Shown piece after piece: positions 7,816-15,940 of a stretch of DNA of 36,873 bases. The DNA is taken from the NCBI GenBank assembly GCA_947165105.1, contig CAMUZC010000008.1, positions 1 to 36,873 on the forward strand. The letters are read 5' to 3'. This DNA comes from an uncultured Lachnospiraceae bacterium. Its GTDB lineage: Bacteria; Bacillota_A; Clostridia; TANB77; CAG-508. Within the stretch, counting starts at the first letter, position 1. Each line of letters begins with the position of its first letter. The position numbers and the translations under genes are program-made. The notes below the pieces were generated by a model. The model saw only the letters and a list, made by a program, of their open reading frames with translations, was not told where the DNA came from and searched no databases.

Positions 7816-9480
7816 ATGATAGCGAATAATAGTGGAACAAGAAAAACGGTAAAAAAAGAGAGCTTTATGCAAGGAGTACTTGCATTAATGTTCTCACAAG
7901 TATTTATAAAATTATTAGGATATATATATAGATGTTATTTAACGAATAAACAGGGATTTGGAGATTCAGGAAATGCGATTTATAGTGCGGGCTACAATAT
8001 TTATGCATTGCTACTTACCATTTCATCGATAGGAGTACCAAATGCGGTTTCAAAATTGATTTCCGAGAGGGTAACATTGGGAGATTCTAAGGGAGCTCAT
8101 AGAATATTCAAAATTGCAATTGCAACATTTTCTGTTATTGGTTTAATTGGAACTTTATTTTTGTTTTTAGGAGCAAAATCAATAGCGGGAATGATGAGAA
8201 CACCTGAGGCAGAAATGGTTTTAGTCGTATTATCACCATCACTATTTTTTGTTGCAGTATGTTCAGTGTTTAGAGGTTTTTTTAATGGTCAATCTAAAAT
8301 AAAAGTTACAGCAAACTCACAATCACTTGAGCAGGTATTTAAAACAGTTTTTACAATTGTTATTGTTGAATTAGTTTTTGTTTTTTCTGGTGCGAATACA
8401 CCGATTATGGCAGCAGGTGCGACAGTTGCAACAACTTTATCAACTATGATGAGTTTCTTCTATTTATATACATATTATAGATTTCATAGAAGAGAAAAGT
8501 TAGTTAATGGGCCTGTACTTAAAAACTCACCTATTGCTAACAAGAGTATGCTACAAATTGTAAAAGCAATTTTATGGGTTTCTATACCAATGTCTTTAAG
8601 TGCAATTTTAACAACATTAAATAAAAATATAGATTCTTTTACTGTTATGAATTTACTACAAAGATTTTTAACGTATGATGAGGCTAAAGTTCAATATGGA
8701 ATATTAAGTGGAAAAGTAGAGCTTTTAACAAGTTTACCATTAGCATTTAATGTTGCGTTTGCAACAGCATTAGTACCAGCAATTACATCAGCAAAAGCAA
8801 ATGGTGATATTCAAAAAGGCGTTAAAAGAATAAAATTCTCATTATTAACTACAATTGTTATAGTATTGCCATGCGTTGTTGGTATGGTTGTATTTGCGGA
8901 TCCAATTCTAAAATTATTATTCCCTAATGCACCACAAGGGGCTTTTATAATGCAAGTATGTGTTCTTGCAACAATATTTACAGCAATGGAACAAACAATA
9001 AATGGAGCTTTGCAAGGACTAGGAAAAATATTTGTTCCAGCTGCAGCATTAACAATAGGTGTTTTACTAAAATTAATTTTGAATCTAATTTTAGTACCAA
9101 TTCCAACAGACGTTTTTCCATTAGGAGGAGCTGTGGGAGCAGCATTTGCTACAGATGTATGTCATTTTACTGCATTTTGGATCGTATTTACGGTTTTGAA
9201 AAAAACTATAAGAATGAAAACAAGTTTCTTGAGATTAATTGCTAAGCCATTAATTGCTTCAGGAATGATGGCAGTTGTTTCATATGGAGTATTTATACTA
9301 TTGAAGAGTATAATAGCTGTTAAATTGGCTACAATAATAGCATTAATTGTAGCAGTTATTGCATATTTATTATCTATATTAATATTAAAAGTTTTCAGTA
9401 AAGAAGACATATTAATGTTGCCATATGGACAAAAGATTTTTGCAATTTTAGTAAGATTTGGAATATATAAGCAAAAATAA
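7816..9480 (+). CDS. murJ: MurJ/YtgP-type lipid II flippase (MOP superfamily)
   Basis: A 554-residue polytopic membrane protein with about 14 hydrophobic segments. The N-terminal pattern GVLALMFSQVFIKLLGYIYR followed by GIPNAVSKLISERV-like sequence (residues about 15-90) is typical of the polysaccharide-exporter/MurJ/SpoVB group. Its length is close to Bacillus YtgP (MurJ), which flips lipid-linked peptidoglycan precursor across the membrane. The ATG at 7816 follows GAAAGGAA. It is monocistronic or leads into hup after 96 bases. SpoVB and Wzx are close paralogues, and a second member is at 24688-25992, so which is the vegetative flippase is an inference based on length. Confidence 0.8.
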   Translation: MIANNSGTRKTVKKESFMQGVLALMFSQVFIKLLGYIYRCYLTNKQGFGDSGNAIYSAGYNIYALLLTISSIGVPNAVSKLISERVTLGDSKGAHRIFKIAIATFSVIGLIGTLFLFLGAKSIAGMMRTPEAEMVLVVLSPSLFFVAVCSVFRGFFNGQSKIKVTANSQSLEQVFKTVFTIVIVELVFVFSGANTPIMAAGATVATTLSTMMSFFYLYTYYRFHRREKLVNGPVLKNSPIANKSMLQIVKAILWVSIPMSLSAILTTLNKNIDSFTVMNLLQRFLTYDEAKVQYGILSGKVELLTSLPLAFNVAFATALVPAITSAKANGDIQKGVKRIKFSLLTTIVIVLPCVVGMVVFADPILKLLFPNAPQGAFIMQVCVLATIFTAMEQTINGALQGLGKIFVPAAALTIGVLLKLILNLILVPIPTDVFPLGGAVGAAFATDVCHFTAFWIVFTVLKKTIRMKTSFLRLIAKPLIASGMMAVVSYGVFILLKSIIAVKLATIIALIVAVIAYLLSILILKVFSKEDILMLPYGQKIFAILVRFGIYKQK

Positions 9481-9509
9481 AGTAAAAAAAAGAAGGAATT
9501 TATATAACT

Positions 9510-9563
9510 TTGGCGAATAATGATAATAGTAGCGGGAGAAAACAAGCTACATATAACTTATAG
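9510..9563 (+). CDS. Possible 17-codon leader ORF ahead of hup
   Basis: A TTG-started frame of 17 codons (beginning MANNDNSSGRK, ending TYNL) runs from 9510 to a TAG at 9561-9563. That TAG is part of TAGGAGG, the ribosome site of hup. AGAAGGA lies 12-18 bases before the TTG. The stop/ribosome-site overlap would allow translational coupling. The first residues and the DNA GCGAATAAT...AGT also resemble the start of the flippase gene at 7816, so it may instead be a decayed partial copy. Very short; coding status is unproven. Confidence 0.25.
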   Translation: MANNDNSSGRKQATYNL

Positions 9564-9576
9564 GAGGTAATGTATA

Positions 9577-9855
9577 ATGAACAAATCTGATTTAATCGCG
9601 GCTATCGCTGCTAAAACAGGAGAAACAAAGAAAAGTGCTGAAGCATCAGTAAACGCATTTGTAGAGGTTGTTACAAAAGCATTAACAAAAGGAGACAAAG
9701 TTCAATTAGTAGGATTTGGTTCTTTTGAAGTAAGAAAAAGAGCAGCTAGAAAAGGAAGAAACCCACAAACTAAAGAAGAAATAAAAATACCAGCATCTAA
9801 AGCTCCAGTTTTCAAAGCAGGAAAAGCTTTAAAAGATGTTGTTAACAAAAAATAG
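9577..9855 (+). CDS. hup: HU family DNA-binding protein
   Basis: HU is the small dimeric nucleoid protein that bends and compacts DNA. The 92-residue protein matches the family along its length: an N-terminal helical dimerisation part ([14 protein letters not shown]), [21 protein letters not shown] with the DNA-inserting beta arm around residues 46-75, and a C-terminal [12 protein letters not shown] helix. A very strong TAGGAGG site precedes the ATG. A clear terminator follows at 9892. No recognised promoter is adjacent, so expression may come partly from upstream. Confidence 0.97.
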   Translation: MNKSDLIAAIAAKTGETKKSAEASVNAFVEVVTKALTKGDKVQLVGFGSFEVRKRAARKGRNPQTKEEIKIPASKAPVFKAGKALKDVVNKK

Positions 9856-9891
9856 TTTATAATGAAATTTATATATAATATGAATTCATAT

Positions 9892-9928
9892 AAAAGATAT
9901 AGTCGCGTGTCGGCTATATCTTTTTTAA
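9892..9928 (+). terminator. Rho-independent terminator of hup
   Basis: AAAAGATATAG (9892-9902) pairs with CTATATCTTTT (9914-9924) and runs into TTTTTT. It lies 36 bases after the hup stop. Confidence 0.88.
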
Positions 9929-9946
9929 ATTTTTTTTAAATAGGTA

Positions 9947-9975
9947 TTGACAAATTGTGGAATAGCATATATAAT
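9947..9975 (+). promoter_or_regulatory. Consensus promoter of tRNA-Leu
   Basis: Perfect TTGACA (9947-9952), 17 bases, perfect TATAAT (9970-9975). This is as expected for a strongly expressed stable RNA; the tRNA begins about 48 bases after the -10. Confidence 0.92.
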
Positions 9976-10023
9976 AAGTCTTGTCGTAAGGACAAATACC
10001 AGTTCATTATAAATATGAAACAT

Positions 10024-10111
10024 GCAGATGTGGCGGAACTGGTAGACGCACAGGACTTAAAATCCTGCGGTTGAATAAACCGTGCCGGTTCGATTCCGGC
10101 CATCTGCACCA
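10024..10111 (+). tRNA. tRNA-Leu (anticodon UAA)
   Basis: An 88-base class II tRNA with a long variable arm. Acceptor stem GCAGATG (10024-10030) pairs with CATCTGC (10101-10107), followed by discriminator A and an encoded CCA (10109-10111). The anticodon stem CAGGA/TCCTG holds loop CTTAAAA with anticodon TAA at 10058-10060. GGTTCGATTCC forms the T arm. It has its own promoter and terminator, so it is a single-gene transcript. It decodes UUA, probably the commonest Leu codon in this AT-rich genome. Confidence 0.97.
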
Positions 10112-10146
10112 AAGACCAGTATTTTATATACTGGTCTTTATTTTTT
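10112..10146 (+). terminator. Terminator of tRNA-Leu
   Basis: AAGACCAGTAT (10112-10122) pairs perfectly with ATACTGGTCTT (10128-10137 region), followed by a T-rich run. The stem begins directly after the tRNA CCA end. Confidence 0.92.
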
Positions 10147-10183
10147 TATAAAAATAATATTTATAAATTTTTGTCAAAAAATG

Positions 10184-10212
10184 TTGAAAAAAATACACAC
10201 ATATGCTACTAT
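10184..10212 (+). promoter_or_regulatory. Promoter of the DUF4234-like gene
   Basis: TTGAAA (10184-10189), 17 bases, TACTAT (10207-10212), 43 bases before the ATG at 10256. Confidence 0.55.
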
Positions 10213-10255
10213 TGAATTGTATAAAAATCTATAAATAATAGGGGAGGAAAAAGAC

Positions 10256-10606
10256 ATGGTAAAAAACAGAAATATAGTATTACAAATAGTATTAAGCTTA
10301 GTAACATGTGGAATTTATGGAATTTACTGGTTCATCACATTAACAGATGATGCTGCAAGAAAAGCTGACGATCCAAACTTCAGTGGTGTTAAAGCTTTCT
10401 TATTATCATTTATTACATGTGGAATCTATGGTATTTACTGGTACTATAAAATGGGTAAAACTTTAAAAGCTGCTGGTGATAAAAACGGTGTTGCTATTGA
10501 AGATAACTCAGTTTTATACTTAATACTTGGAATATTCGGTCTAGGAATAGTAGGTTACTGCTTAATGCAAAGTGACTTAAATAAAATGGCTGATGTTCAA
10601 GCTTAA
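10256..10606 (+). CDS. DUF4234-like small membrane protein
   Basis: A 116-residue membrane protein with three hydrophobic segments (about 4-26, 46-66, 82-105). It contains two copies of a Thr-Cys-Gly-Ile-Tyr-Gly-Ile-Tyr-Trp block (residues about 17-25 and 54-62), an internal duplication typical of DUF4234-type proteins. Function is unknown. GGGGAGG precedes the ATG. It is followed after three bases by a DUF2752-like gene; the two are probably co-transcribed and may act together in the membrane, as such domains often occur side by side. The family assignment is from memory of the motif. Confidence 0.7.
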   Translation: MVKNRNIVLQIVLSLVTCGIYGIYWFITLTDDAARKADDPNFSGVKAFLLSFITCGIYGIYWYYKMGKTLKAAGDKNGVAIEDNSVLYLILGIFGLGIVGYCLMQSDLNKMADVQA

Positions 10607-10609
10607 TTT

Positions 10610-10978
10610 ATGAAAAGAAAAGATTATATAATAATTATAATCGTTGTAACTGTAATGGCAATACTAGTTCTAATGGAACGTATTGCCATTCCTTGTATAT
10701 TTCATAAAGTTACAGGATTATATTGCCCAGGTTGTGGAATAACAAGAGCGATAAGGACAGGGCTAAAGGGAAATATTAACGAATCTTTCCATAATAATGT
10801 ATTATTATATACTGTAATTCCCATATTAGGTATAAACGAAGTTATTTATAGATTAACTAATAGGAAATATAAAAAAGCGTATAATTTTATACTAATATTA
10901 TTATTGATAAGTGCGGGTGTCTTTGCAATTTTAAGAAATATACCTCAATTTTCGTTTTTAGCACCTATAGAATATTAG
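10610..10978 (+). CDS. DUF2752-like membrane protein
   Basis: A 122-residue protein with about three membrane helices (7-25, 64-80, 92-110). The diagnostic YCPGCGITRAIR segment (about residues 39-50) defines DUF2752; two cysteines and an arginine are conserved in that family, whose role is unknown. Only three bases separate it from the previous stop and no ribosome site is visible, so it is probably translated by coupling to the DUF4234-like gene. Confidence 0.75.
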   Translation: MKRKDYIIIIIVVTVMAILVLMERIAIPCIFHKVTGLYCPGCGITRAIRTGLKGNINESFHNNVLLYTVIPILGINEVIYRLTNRKYKKAYNFILILLLISAGVFAILRNIPQFSFLAPIEY

Positions 10979-11001
10979 TAATAAATAAAGGATGTGCAAA
11001 G

Positions 11002-11559
11002 ATGTTTGATAATTGGAATGATTTAGAAAAATCAATAAAGGATTGCAAAAAATGTCAATTATGTACAAATAGAACAAATATTGTTTTCGGAGATGGAAAT
11101 AAACAGGCAGAAGTAATGTTTATTGGTGAAGGTCCAGGTGCAGATGAAGATAGTCAAGGAATTCCGTTTGTTGGAAAAGCTGGTCAACTTATGAATAAAG
11201 CTTTTGTTGGAATAGGAATTAATAGAGAAAATGTTTATATAGCTAACATTGTAAAATGTCGTCCACCTTCAAATAGAGTCCCTCATGAAGATGAAGCTAA
11301 TGCGTGTTTAGATTATTTGAGAAATCAAGTGATTTTGGTAAAACCAAAAATTATAGTACTTTTAGGAAGTACTGCTTTAAAAAATATTTTGGGAAAAGAA
11401 TTTAGTATAACATCTGCAAGAGGCAAGTGGATTGAAAGAAAAGGAATTATGTACATGCCAACATGGCATCCAGCAGCATTACTTAGAGATGAATCAAAAA
11501 AAATTGAATTTTGGCAGGATTTAAATTTAGTTAAGGATATGATAAAGTGTATTGAATAG
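11002..11559 (+). CDS. Family-4 uracil-DNA glycosylase (iron-sulfur)
   Basis: Removes uracil from DNA arising by cytosine deamination, starting base-excision repair. The 185-residue protein has the family-4 features: motif A GEGPGADED with GIPFVGKAG (residues 42-61) and motif B HPAALLR (156-162). Cysteines at 15, 18, 21, 86 and 102 include those expected to bind a 4Fe-4S cluster. Length is typical. The start at 11002 has a weak AAAGGATG upstream. It is followed 15 bases later by the HMA-domain gene. Confident for enzyme class; the exact gene name differs between organisms, so none is given. Confidence 0.9.
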   Translation: MFDNWNDLEKSIKDCKKCQLCTNRTNIVFGDGNKQAEVMFIGEGPGADEDSQGIPFVGKAGQLMNKAFVGIGINRENVYIANIVKCRPPSNRVPHEDEANACLDYLRNQVILVKPKIIVLLGSTALKNILGKEFSITSARGKWIERKGIMYMPTWHPAALLRDESKKIEFWQDLNLVKDMIKCIE

Positions 11560-11574
11560 AAAGGAAATGAAAAT

Positions 11575-11808
11575 ATGATATTTGGAAAAACGCTAATAAC
11601 AAAAAAGGTTAAAATTGGTGGAATGAGTTGTAATCACTGCAAATCAAGAGTAGAAAAAGCTTTTTTGGATTTGAAAGATGTAAAATCAATAGAAGTTGAT
11701 TTGGAGAATAAAATTGCAACTATTGTACTAAAAAAACAACTAAGTAATGATATCATAAAAACTACTATTGAAGATTTAGGTTTTATTTTTGATGGAATGC
11801 AAGAATAA
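11575..11808 (+). CDS. HMA-domain metal-binding protein (CopZ-like)
   Basis: A 77-residue heavy-metal-associated domain with GMSCNHC at residues 16-22; the two cysteines bind Cu(I) or a similar soft metal. The fold matches copper chaperones such as CopZ or the N-terminal domains of copper ATPases. No copper ATPase or CsoR-type regulator lies nearby (the ATPase at 34568 is calcium-type), so the partner is unknown. An AAAGGAAATG site precedes the ATG. It is probably co-transcribed with the UDG gene. Confidence 0.85.
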   Translation: MIFGKTLITKKVKIGGMSCNHCKSRVEKAFLDLKDVKSIEVDLENKIATIVLKKQLSNDIIKTTIEDLGFIFDGMQE

Positions 11809-11866
11809 GGTAAGTAGTTATTCAAATAATAAGACTATGAGATTATAGTAAAGGTGGTGGCTTAAT

Positions 11867-13111
11867 TTGGATAAAACTATTACTCAGATAGCAGAGAAAA
11901 TAAAGAAAAATAATGGATGCTTATATCTTGTGGGCGGAGCTGTAAGAGATGAAATCCTTGGAATAGAAAGTCATGATGAAGATTATTGTGTTGTAGGATT
12001 ATCAAATAATCAGTTTTTAAATTTATTTCCAGAGGCTATTTCTAGAGGGAAGTCTTTTGAGGTTTATGACATGTATGGTAAAGAATTTGCTCTTGCAAGA
12101 TTAGAGAAAAAAATAGGAAAAGGTCATAAACAATTTGAAGTAGTTACTAACCCAAATATTACTATAGAAGATGATTTAAAAAGGAGAGATTTAACAATAA
12201 ATTCTATCGCTAAGAATGTTTTAACTAGTGAAATAATTGATCCTTTTAATGGTAAAAAAGATTTGAAAAATGGGATTATTAGAGCAACTTCAGAATGTTT
12301 TGCCGAGGATCCTTTAAGAGTTTACAGAGCAGCTAGATTTGCGTGTAAATATAATTTTAAAGTTGAGCCTAAAACACTAGAATTAATGAAATCATTAAAA
12401 TCTGAATTACAGGATTTATCTGCTGAGAGGGTTTTTGATGAAATGAGAAAGGCTCTACAATGCAGTCAGCCATCGATATTTTTTAAGGTGTTAAAACAAG
12501 CTGATGTATTAGATATACATTTTATTGAATTATACAAATTGATAGGAGCTTTGCAACCTGAAAAATATCATCCAGAAGGAGATAGCTTTAATCATACAAT
12601 GCTTGCAGTTGATATGTGTGCAACTATTACAAATGATGAAAAAATAAGGTTTGCTACTTTGGTACATGATTTAGGGAAAGGAGTTACACCGAAAGAAATG
12701 TATCCACATCACTATGGACATGACGAAAAAGGTGTAGCAGAGGTTTCAAAATTCTGTAAAAGATTGAAAATGCCTAATGATTGGAAAGAATATGGGAAAG
12801 TAGCAGCAAAAGAACATATGAAAGGTGGAATCTTTTATAAAATGACACCAGCTAAGCAGGTGGATTTTATTGAAAGAGTTAACAAATCAAAAATAGGCTT
12901 AAAAGGACTTGAAATAGTCGTTGAATCTGATAGAAATTGTCGTGGAACTGCAAAGGATAAAATTGAATTTGCTAAATTGGGAGAAAAAATAATAAGACAA
13001 GTGAATGGCGATAATGTAAAAGATGAATATGGAATTGAAGAAGGCATTAAATTAAAACAAAAAATGCATCAATTACGTATTGAATTAATAAAACAGATGG
13101 AGGTCAAATAA
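11867..13111 (+). CDS. cca: CCA tRNA nucleotidyltransferase with HD domain
   Basis: Adds or repairs the 3'-CCA of tRNAs. The 414-residue protein starts at TTG 11867, preceded by GGTGGTGG. Residues 1-125 form the nucleotidyltransferase domain, with LVGGAVRD (21-28), the metal-binding DED (37-39) and KRRDLTINSIA (105-115). A tRNA-binding region with EDPLRVYRAARFA follows, then an HD phosphohydrolase domain with H243 and VHDLGKG (H267, D268). This layout resembles the E. coli multifunctional Cca, which has phosphatase and phosphodiesterase activity. Since tRNA-Leu here encodes its CCA, the enzyme may mainly repair ends. It could be a related paralogue, but all signature motifs are intact. Confidence 0.88.
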   Translation: MDKTITQIAEKIKKNNGCLYLVGGAVRDEILGIESHDEDYCVVGLSNNQFLNLFPEAISRGKSFEVYDMYGKEFALARLEKKIGKGHKQFEVVTNPNITIEDDLKRRDLTINSIAKNVLTSEIIDPFNGKKDLKNGIIRATSECFAEDPLRVYRAARFACKYNFKVEPKTLELMKSLKSELQDLSAERVFDEMRKALQCSQPSIFFKVLKQADVLDIHFIELYKLIGALQPEKYHPEGDSFNHTMLAVDMCATITNDEKIRFATLVHDLGKGVTPKEMYPHHYGHDEKGVAEVSKFCKRLKMPNDWKEYGKVAAKEHMKGGIFYKMTPAKQVDFIERVNKSKIGLKGLEIVVESDRNCRGTAKDKIEFAKLGEKIIRQVNGDNVKDEYGIEEGIKLKQKMHQLRIELIKQMEVK

Positions 13112-13186
13112 GAGTTATTTTAAGCAGAATGTAGATAAAAAAACGATGAAAAAAACACTAAAAATATAAAAAATGATTAGCAAAAT

Positions 13187-13215
13187 TTGACTTTTTTTGA
13201 AATATATTGTATTAT
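13187..13215 (+). promoter_or_regulatory. Promoter of minDE
   Basis: TTGACT (13187-13192), 17 bases, TATTAT (13210-13215), 57 bases ahead of the minD ATG. Confidence 0.65.
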
Positions 13216-13272
13216 AGATAGGTAACTTTTTATATATAACTATTTTTTAAATAGTATGGGAGGAATAATAAA

Positions 13273-14067
13273 ATGGGAGAAGTTATTGTTATAACATCAG
13301 GTAAAGGTGGAGTAGGAAAGACAACTACAACAGCAAATTTAGGCGCTGCACTAGCTTTATGTGGAAAAAAAGTTGTATTAGTAGATACTGATATCGGATT
13401 AAGAAACCTAGATGTGGTAATGGGATTAGAAAATAGAATAGTATATGATATAGTAGACGTTGTTGAAGAAAAATGTAAATTAAAACAAGCATTAATAAAG
13501 GACAAACGTTTTGATGATTTATTCTTATTACCAGCTGCTCAAACAAGAGATAAAAGTGCTGTAAATGAAGAGCAAATGAGAGATTTAACAAGTAAATTAA
13601 AAGAAGAATTTGATTACATTATAGTAGATTGTCCTGCTGGAATTGAGCAAGGGTTTAAAAATGCTATAGCAGGTGCTAATAGAGCAATTGTTGTAACAAC
13701 AGCAGAAATTTCCTCTATTAGAGATGCTGATAGAATAATAGGATTATTAGAAGCTGCAGAAATTAAGAATCCAGAATTAGTAATAAACCGTTTAAGACCT
13801 AGTATGGTAAAAAGAGGGGAAATGATGGATGTAGAAGATATAGTTGACTTACTTTCTATTGAGTTAATTGGAGTTGTTCCAGATGATGAATACATAATTA
13901 CTCAAACTAATAAAGGAGAACCAGCTGTATCAAATAAAAAAGCTCCTTCTGGAAAATGTTACATGGAAATAGCAAGAAGAATTTTAGGTGAAAATTTAGA
14001 TGTAACTATTCCTGGTAGAGATGAAGGAATCTTCTCTAAAATATTTGGTATTTTTAGAAGAAAATAG
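13273..14067 (+). CDS. minD: Septum site-determining ATPase MinD
   Basis: MinD is a deviant-Walker ATPase that binds the membrane as an ATP dimer and positions the division inhibitor away from mid-cell. The 264-residue protein begins with SGKGGVGKTTTTANLG (deviant Walker A, residues 9-24), has VLVDTDIGLRNLDVVMG (35-51) and DYIIVDCPAGIEQG (Walker B region, about 115-128), and ends in an amphipathic membrane-targeting helix (GIFSKIFGIFRRK). GGGAGG precedes the ATG. minE starts 24 bases later. No minC is present in the window, although minCDE is the common arrangement. Confidence 0.96.
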   Translation: MGEVIVITSGKGGVGKTTTTANLGAALALCGKKVVLVDTDIGLRNLDVVMGLENRIVYDIVDVVEEKCKLKQALIKDKRFDDLFLLPAAQTRDKSAVNEEQMRDLTSKLKEEFDYIIVDCPAGIEQGFKNAIAGANRAIVVTTAEISSIRDADRIIGLLEAAEIKNPELVINRLRPSMVKRGEMMDVEDIVDLLSIELIGVVPDDEYIITQTNKGEPAVSNKKAPSGKCYMEIARRILGENLDVTIPGRDEGIFSKIFGIFRRK

Positions 14068-14091
14068 TTACTATTTTTGGAGGTATTGAAA

Positions 14092-14634
14092 ATGTTAGAA
14101 AATTTTACAACATTTCTTAAGAAAAAAGGAAAAAAAGAACCATCAGATAAATCTAAAAATGCAGCTAAAGAAAGATTACATTTAGTTTTAATGCAAGATA
14201 GAGCAAATGTTTCAGCAGATTTCCTTGAAATGATGAAAATGGAAATTGTTGATGTTATAAAAAAATATATAGATGTTGATGAAACAGATATGGATGTAAA
14301 ATTGGAAAATAGAGTAAATGAAGATGGTACATCAGGTGCACCAGCTTTATACGCTAATATACCAATTGTTGGTATTAATGAAGAAAAGAAAAAAGAAAGC
14401 AATGAAATAACAAAGGCTAAACAAGCCGAATTAGAGCAAGAACAAAAAGTTGAAGAAAAGAAAGAAATAAAAAAAGTTAAAACTCCAGCAAAAAAATCTG
14501 TTTCAGCAAAAAAATCAACAGAAAAAAGCGAAGAAAAAGTCAAAAAGGTTGCAGCTAAACGTGGTAGAAAACCTAAAGCAGAGAAAGAAGCTGCTGAAAA
14601 AGCTGCCGAAAAAAAGATTGAAGAAAAAGCATAA
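14092..14634 (+). CDS. minE: MinE with long Lys/Glu/Ala tail and AT-hook-like motif
   Basis: MinE stimulates MinD ATPase and drives its pole-to-pole oscillation. An in-frame TTG lies at 14077, but the ATG at 14092 has GGAGG eight bases upstream and gives the normal MinE beginning, MLENFTTFLKKK, so it is preferred (180 residues). Residues 24-50 (AAKERLHLVLMQDR) form the MinD-binding helix, followed by the beta/helix dimerisation domain to about residue 95. Ordinary MinE is about 90 residues. Here 85 more residues follow, rich in Lys, Glu and Ala, with AAKRGRKPKA at 154-163, similar to an AT-hook. Frame and composition are continuous and a terminator follows, so the tail is real coding sequence; its role is unknown. 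Confidence 0.9.
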   Translation: MLENFTTFLKKKGKKEPSDKSKNAAKERLHLVLMQDRANVSADFLEMMKMEIVDVIKKYIDVDETDMDVKLENRVNEDGTSGAPALYANIPIVGINEEKKKESNEITKAKQAELEQEQKVEEKKEIKKVKTPAKKSVSAKKSTEKSEEKVKKVAAKRGRKPKAEKEAAEKAAEKKIEEKA

Positions 14635-14657
14635 AGATTTATATTAATAAATTTAAG

Positions 14658-14690
14658 ATAGAAGATATAAAAATATCTTCTATTTTTTTC
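14658..14690 (+). terminator. Terminator of minDE
   Basis: ATAGAAGATAT (14658-14668) pairs perfectly with ATATCTTCTAT (14673-14683), followed by TTTTTTT. Confidence 0.9.
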
Positions 14691-14761
14691 CTTTTGGTTC
14701 CATTTTTGTGGAAAATAGGGTATAATAGTGAAAGATAAATTTTTAAGTTAAGGAGATAGCA

Positions 14762-15868
14762 TTGAATAAAAAATTATTAAAAAATATAGAATGGTCTATT
14801 TTGATTTGTGTAGTAATTTTAATAGCAATAGGTTGTGTGGCTCTTTATTCTGCTACACAAAGTACAGAACATGATGAATTAATAAAGCAGTTAGTATGGT
14901 TAGGAGTGAGTATTCCAATTGTTATAGGAATTATTTCAATCGATTATGAAGTTATAATAAAGTTTGCTCCAGTGGGGTATGGCATTATATTAGCTTTACT
15001 GGTAGGTGTTTTATTTACTAATCCAATAAATGGAGCTTCAAGTTGGTTTATTATGGGACCTGTTTCTGTTCAGCCTGCAGAATTTGCTAAGATATTTGTT
15101 GTTTTAACTCTAGCTTTAGCAATTTCAAAAGTTCAGCAAAATGGAAAGAGTGAAATTAGTAAACCTCAAAAACTATTATTGTGTTTATTAGTAGTAGCTA
15201 TACCTGTTGTTTTAATTACAAGACAACCAGATTATGGTACTGCCATTGCATTTGTTATTGCAACAATATTTATGCTTTTTGCATCTGGAATAAATAAAAA
15301 ATATATTTTGGCAACATTACTTTTGATTGTTATTGCAGTTCCTTTATTATATTTATATGTTTTACCAAGTCATGCAAAAACAAGAATAGACGTGTTTCTT
15401 AACCCAGATTTAGATCCAAGAGGGTCAGGATATAATATCATTCAATCAAAATTAGCAATTGGTTCAGGCCAACTTTTGGGGATGGGAGTTAAACAGGGGA
15501 ATCAAACACAATTAGGGTATTTGTATCCTAAAACTACGGATTTTATTTTCTCAGTAATTGGAGAAGAAATGGGATTTGTAATAGCAGGTTTAGTTATTGT
15601 ATTATATGTGGTTCTTATTACCAAAATTATTTATATTGCTAAGACTGCAAAGGACGATAAAGGTTCTTACGTAGCTATTGGTATAGCTGGTATATTTGTG
15701 TTTCATATGGTTGAGAACATTGGCATGACTATGGGGTTGTTGCCTATTACTGGTGTGCCTCTTCCTTTTGTTAGTTATGGTGGAAGTTCATTACTTACTA
15801 ACTTAATTTTAGTTGCGATTGTTTTAAATATTAGTGGAAGAAGGAAGAAGTCTTTGTTTATTGAGTGA
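14762..15868 (+). CDS. rodA: RodA-type SEDS peptidoglycan polymerase
   Basis: SEDS glycosyltransferase that polymerises lipid II into glycan strands for cell elongation. The 368-residue protein has about ten membrane helices. Motifs include GASSWFIMGPVSVQPAEFAK (about residues 86-105) and RQPDYGTAIAF (about 153-163), and a C-terminal TGVPLPFVSYGGSSLLTN (about 335-352). Its start is TTG at 14762, with AAGGAG six bases upstream. A TATAAT box at 14721-14726 lies upstream with only a weak -35. FtsW and SpoVE belong to the same family; RodA is favoured because it follows minDE, a common arrangement, but FtsW cannot be ruled out. Confidence 0.88.
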   Translation: MNKKLLKNIEWSILICVVILIAIGCVALYSATQSTEHDELIKQLVWLGVSIPIVIGIISIDYEVIIKFAPVGYGIILALLVGVLFTNPINGASSWFIMGPVSVQPAEFAKIFVVLTLALAISKVQQNGKSEISKPQKLLLCLLVVAIPVVLITRQPDYGTAIAFVIATIFMLFASGINKKYILATLLLIVIAVPLLYLYVLPSHAKTRIDVFLNPDLDPRGSGYNIIQSKLAIGSGQLLGMGVKQGNQTQLGYLYPKTTDFIFSVIGEEMGFVIAGLVIVLYVVLITKIIYIAKTAKDDKGSYVAIGIAGIFVFHMVENIGMTMGLLPITGVPLPFVSYGGSSLLTNLILVAIVLNISGRRKKSLFIE

Positions 15869-15869
15869 G

Positions 15870-15940
15870 TTAGCCGGCAAAAAAAGCGAAAAAAGTCGGC
15901 AGACTAAATATGTTAACGCTTCGTTCGTTTACTGGCGTTA
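15870..15940. repeat. Degenerate palindromic element related to the 313-bp palindrome
   Basis: On the minus strand, 15935-15904 reads GCCAGTAAAC, GCG, TTAACATATTTAG. The corresponding minus-strand segment inside the large palindrome (34292-34262) reads GCCAGTAAGC, GCG, TTAATATATTAG. Beyond the TTAG both continue with GAC-C/T-TTTTTCG and a TTTTG block. Local short inverted repeats (GCCG/CGGC; TTAACGC/GCGTTA) remain. It fills the rodA-dusB gap. This is probably a decayed member of the same family; relationship judged by eye. Confidence 0.5.

Noticed and set aside
9162..9545. 127-codon minus-strand frame over the end of the flippase gene and the hup leader
   Set aside because: No start site or motif; low-complexity antisense of membrane helices.
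10024..10111. Integration site at tRNA-Leu
   Set aside because: No repeat of the tRNA 3' end downstream and no integrase; the tRNA is followed directly by its terminator.
13959..14543. 194-codon minus-strand frame opposite minE
   Set aside because: It is the antisense of the Lys/Glu-rich minE tail; it has Ser/Phe-rich composition, no ribosome site and no family resemblance.
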